From: Nostoc flagelliforme FACHB-838
Lineage (GTDB): Bacteria > Cyanobacteriota > Cyanobacteriia > Cyanobacteriales > Nostocaceae
DNA length: 64,000 nucleotides
NCBI RefSeq assembly: GCF_014698065.1
Contig: NZ_JACJSI010000031.1
Coordinates: forward strand, 1 to 64,000
Direction: 5' to 3'
Below are positions 62,544-64,000 of the stretch, one piece after another (the first letter of the stretch is position 1; every line of letters starts with the position of its first letter). The notes beneath the pieces were generated by a model. The model saw nothing but the letters and a program-made list of their open reading frames with translations, was not told the DNA's origin and did not search any database. Both the position numbers and the translations under genes were made by a program.

Positions 62544-62866
62544 AAAATGTTACACATTAGTTAGATTTAACCTATAAATAACCTCTAATATAAATTTTCA
62601 AGTCGGAAAAGTGGGTAAAATATGAAATTTTGTATAAGGTGTATTAATTTATATGTATCATGTTATTGTTAATATTATTTAATACAATAGAGCTGTTAAT
62701 ACTGAGATTATAAAAAATAAAGGATATCTATATGGATATGAACAGTTAAGGCTTTTGAATAACAAGATTGAAAGTTTAATACCAGCAGAGCTGTTGCAGT
62801 TCCAGAGTCTAAAATTTTAGTTAATATGCTAAAAAACTGTTATTAAGGTGGTGAAAATATTACATA

Positions 62867-64000
62867 GTGATAGCTATTAGCTTGATACCTTTCCTAATTC
62901 ATTCATCTAGGAAAGGTAATTTTTTAACTCCTCTCCATACTAGTATTTTACTACTGGTATTGTTTTTATTTGGACAGCAAGCCTTTAATCTCTTGATAGC
63001 ACACCTAAATCATGAAGCATGTGACCGGATAACCCATGCTTTATTGGTAGAGCGAGAAGGAGAACGTCTACTCAATGCTGTGATAGATAATAAAGAAAAA
63101 GGTTTTCTAGAAAATTCTAGTCAGGGGCGAAGCAATCCTATAGATTATGGTGATAAGAAGCCCAGTTTCCACAACAGCTTCAACCATCTGTACAATCTCG
63201 TACAAGACAACCCTGCTCAAATAAAGCAACTCGATAAAATTAGATATATCTATAACCAGTGGCAAAAGGAGTTAAAGCAAAAAGCGCTTTCTGGTTCTGT
63301 CAGCAACTCTGCTCTAGCAAAAAGCACTTCATTTGATTCCTTGCACAACGAGATTGAGAAACTGATTCAGCACAAAGAGATGCTTTTGAGGGTTCGGAAA
63401 AATCGTGTACAGTACTTGAATGATATTAACACGGCGATAAATATTTTCAGCACATTAGTCATTTTGTTTGGAGCGGTTTTAAATCTCCATTTGTTGCATC
63501 GGCGAGTCAAGCTTCCATTAGACAAATTGACACAAGTTAGTAAACTTTGGCAAGCGGGACAAATGGAAGTGCAACTCTGCTATACTTCTAAAGACGAAAT
63601 CGGGGAACTAGCTGGAGTTCTGAACGCGATCGCTGATGAGACTCGTCACCGTCAAGAAAGCATTGAGGTGCGTAACCAACAGCTTGAAGACATGATATCT
63701 GCACTTTCTCACGATCTACGTATTCCTTTACTTGCCACTCGTAACACCCTAGACTGTATGATCAGAGGAGCTTTTGGCCCAGTAAATGACACTTGGAAGG
63801 AAGTGTTTGAAGAGTACCATGAAGCTAATGAGGATCTGCTTAAGCTTGTAGAACTCCTCTTAGATATCTCCCGTTATGAAGCACGCAGCGCTTCTTTAAT
63901 CTGCGATCGCCTGAATTGGAAAAAGATTTTAATTAAAGTAATTGGTCAGGTGAAAGCAACATCTACACATGAGTTAGCTTTCGTTTGTAAAATTTCTCAA
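62867..64000 (+). CDS. CHASE3-like transmembrane histidine kinase (runs off right edge)
   Basis: 378 codons from a GTG at 62867 to the window edge. Membrane helix TSILLLVLFLFGQQAFNLLI, an extracytoplasmic helical region of about 150 residues of CHASE3 type (RITHALLVEREGERLLNAVI, RYIYNQWQKELKQKA), second helix NIFSTLVILFGAVLNLHLLH, HAMP (LPLDKLTQVSKLWQAGQMEV) and HisKA with LSHDLRIPLLATRNTLDCMI. Close relation to the 60743 kinase is visible in GAFGPVNDTWKEVFEEYHEA. The ATPase domain is beyond the window. The GTG start is the first possible codon after an in-frame stop; AAGGTGGTGA lies 13 bases upstream, rather far. Confidence 0.85.
   Translation, partial: MIAISLIPFLIHSSRKGNFLTPLHTSILLLVLFLFGQQAFNLLIAHLNHEACDRITHALLVEREGERLLNAVIDNKEKGFLENSSQGRSNPIDYGDKKPSFHNSFNHLYNLVQDNPAQIKQLDKIRYIYNQWQKELKQKALSGSVSNSALAKSTSFDSLHNEIEKLIQHKEMLLRVRKNRVQYLNDINTAINIFSTLVILFGAVLNLHLLHRRVKLPLDKLTQVSKLWQAGQMEVQLCYTSKDEIGELAGVLNAIADETRHRQESIEVRNQQLEDMISALSHDLRIPLLATRNTLDCMIRGAFGPVNDTWKEVFEEYHEANEDLLKLVELLLDISRYEARSASLICDRLNWKKILIKVIGQVKATSTHELAFVCKISQ

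Overview
The window reads as chromosome from a filamentous, heterocyst-forming cyanobacterium of the Nostocales, probably Nostoc-like. The grounds are the many GCGATCGC (HIP1) octamers, an intact fraC-fraD-fraE filament-integrity locus, heptamer-type and palindromic interspersed repeats, PEP-CTERM proteins, WG and pentapeptide repeats, and a very large hybrid histidine kinase. No rRNA, tRNA or CRISPR array was seen.

Layout. 0-9.7 kb is a conflict/toxin-antitoxin-rich stretch: an IS630-type transposase end next to a broken AAA-like gene, hicB-hicA, a DUF433-DUF5615 pair, a STAND NTPase-TPR gene split by one in-frame stop, a PD-(D/E)XK nuclease, a vapBC-like pair with a duplicated antitoxin and a decayed second toxin, and an XPB-like helicase overlapping its Bax1-like (DUF790) nuclease. 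9.9-13.7 kb holds folE, small conserved genes, two decayed genes (metX-like and ATP-grasp-like), several MITE-like repeats and an apparent CIRCE (HrcA) operator with no chaperonin gene beside it. 14.5-19.7 kb is a two-gene operon: a LOV/PAS/GAF hybrid kinase with two receiver domains and an HPt, overlapping by 4 bp a receiver-GGDEF diguanylate cyclase. This looks like a blue-light to c-di-GMP pathway. 20-31 kb carries exported proteins, a double-domain CobO-like protein, fraCDE, a pentapeptide-repeat protein and an asparagine-synthetase-like protein without the N-terminal cysteine. 31.8-45.7 kb carries chrA, two RTX/calcium-repeat proteins (one split by a nonsense codon), an MFS transporter, a photolyase and an acireductone dioxygenase-like cupin.

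45.9-60 kb is a single-strand Wzx/Wzy-type exopolysaccharide cluster (glycosyltransferases, chain-length regulator, polymerase/ligase, flippase, exostosin-type transferase). It ends in broken copies of the flippase and a GT2 enzyme and in two paralogous secreted proteins. 60.7 kb to the right edge has two related histidine kinases, the second running off the window, with the decayed end of a GH74-like Asp-box protein between them.

The strongest leads are the LOV-kinase/cyclase operon (with a palindromic repeat in its signalling linker), the orphan CIRCE site, two unrelated tandem arrays both built on an exact 21-bp lattice, the duplicated antitoxin with a toxin remnant, and direct repeats that carry the tail of the STAND gene and flank a toxin-antitoxin pair.
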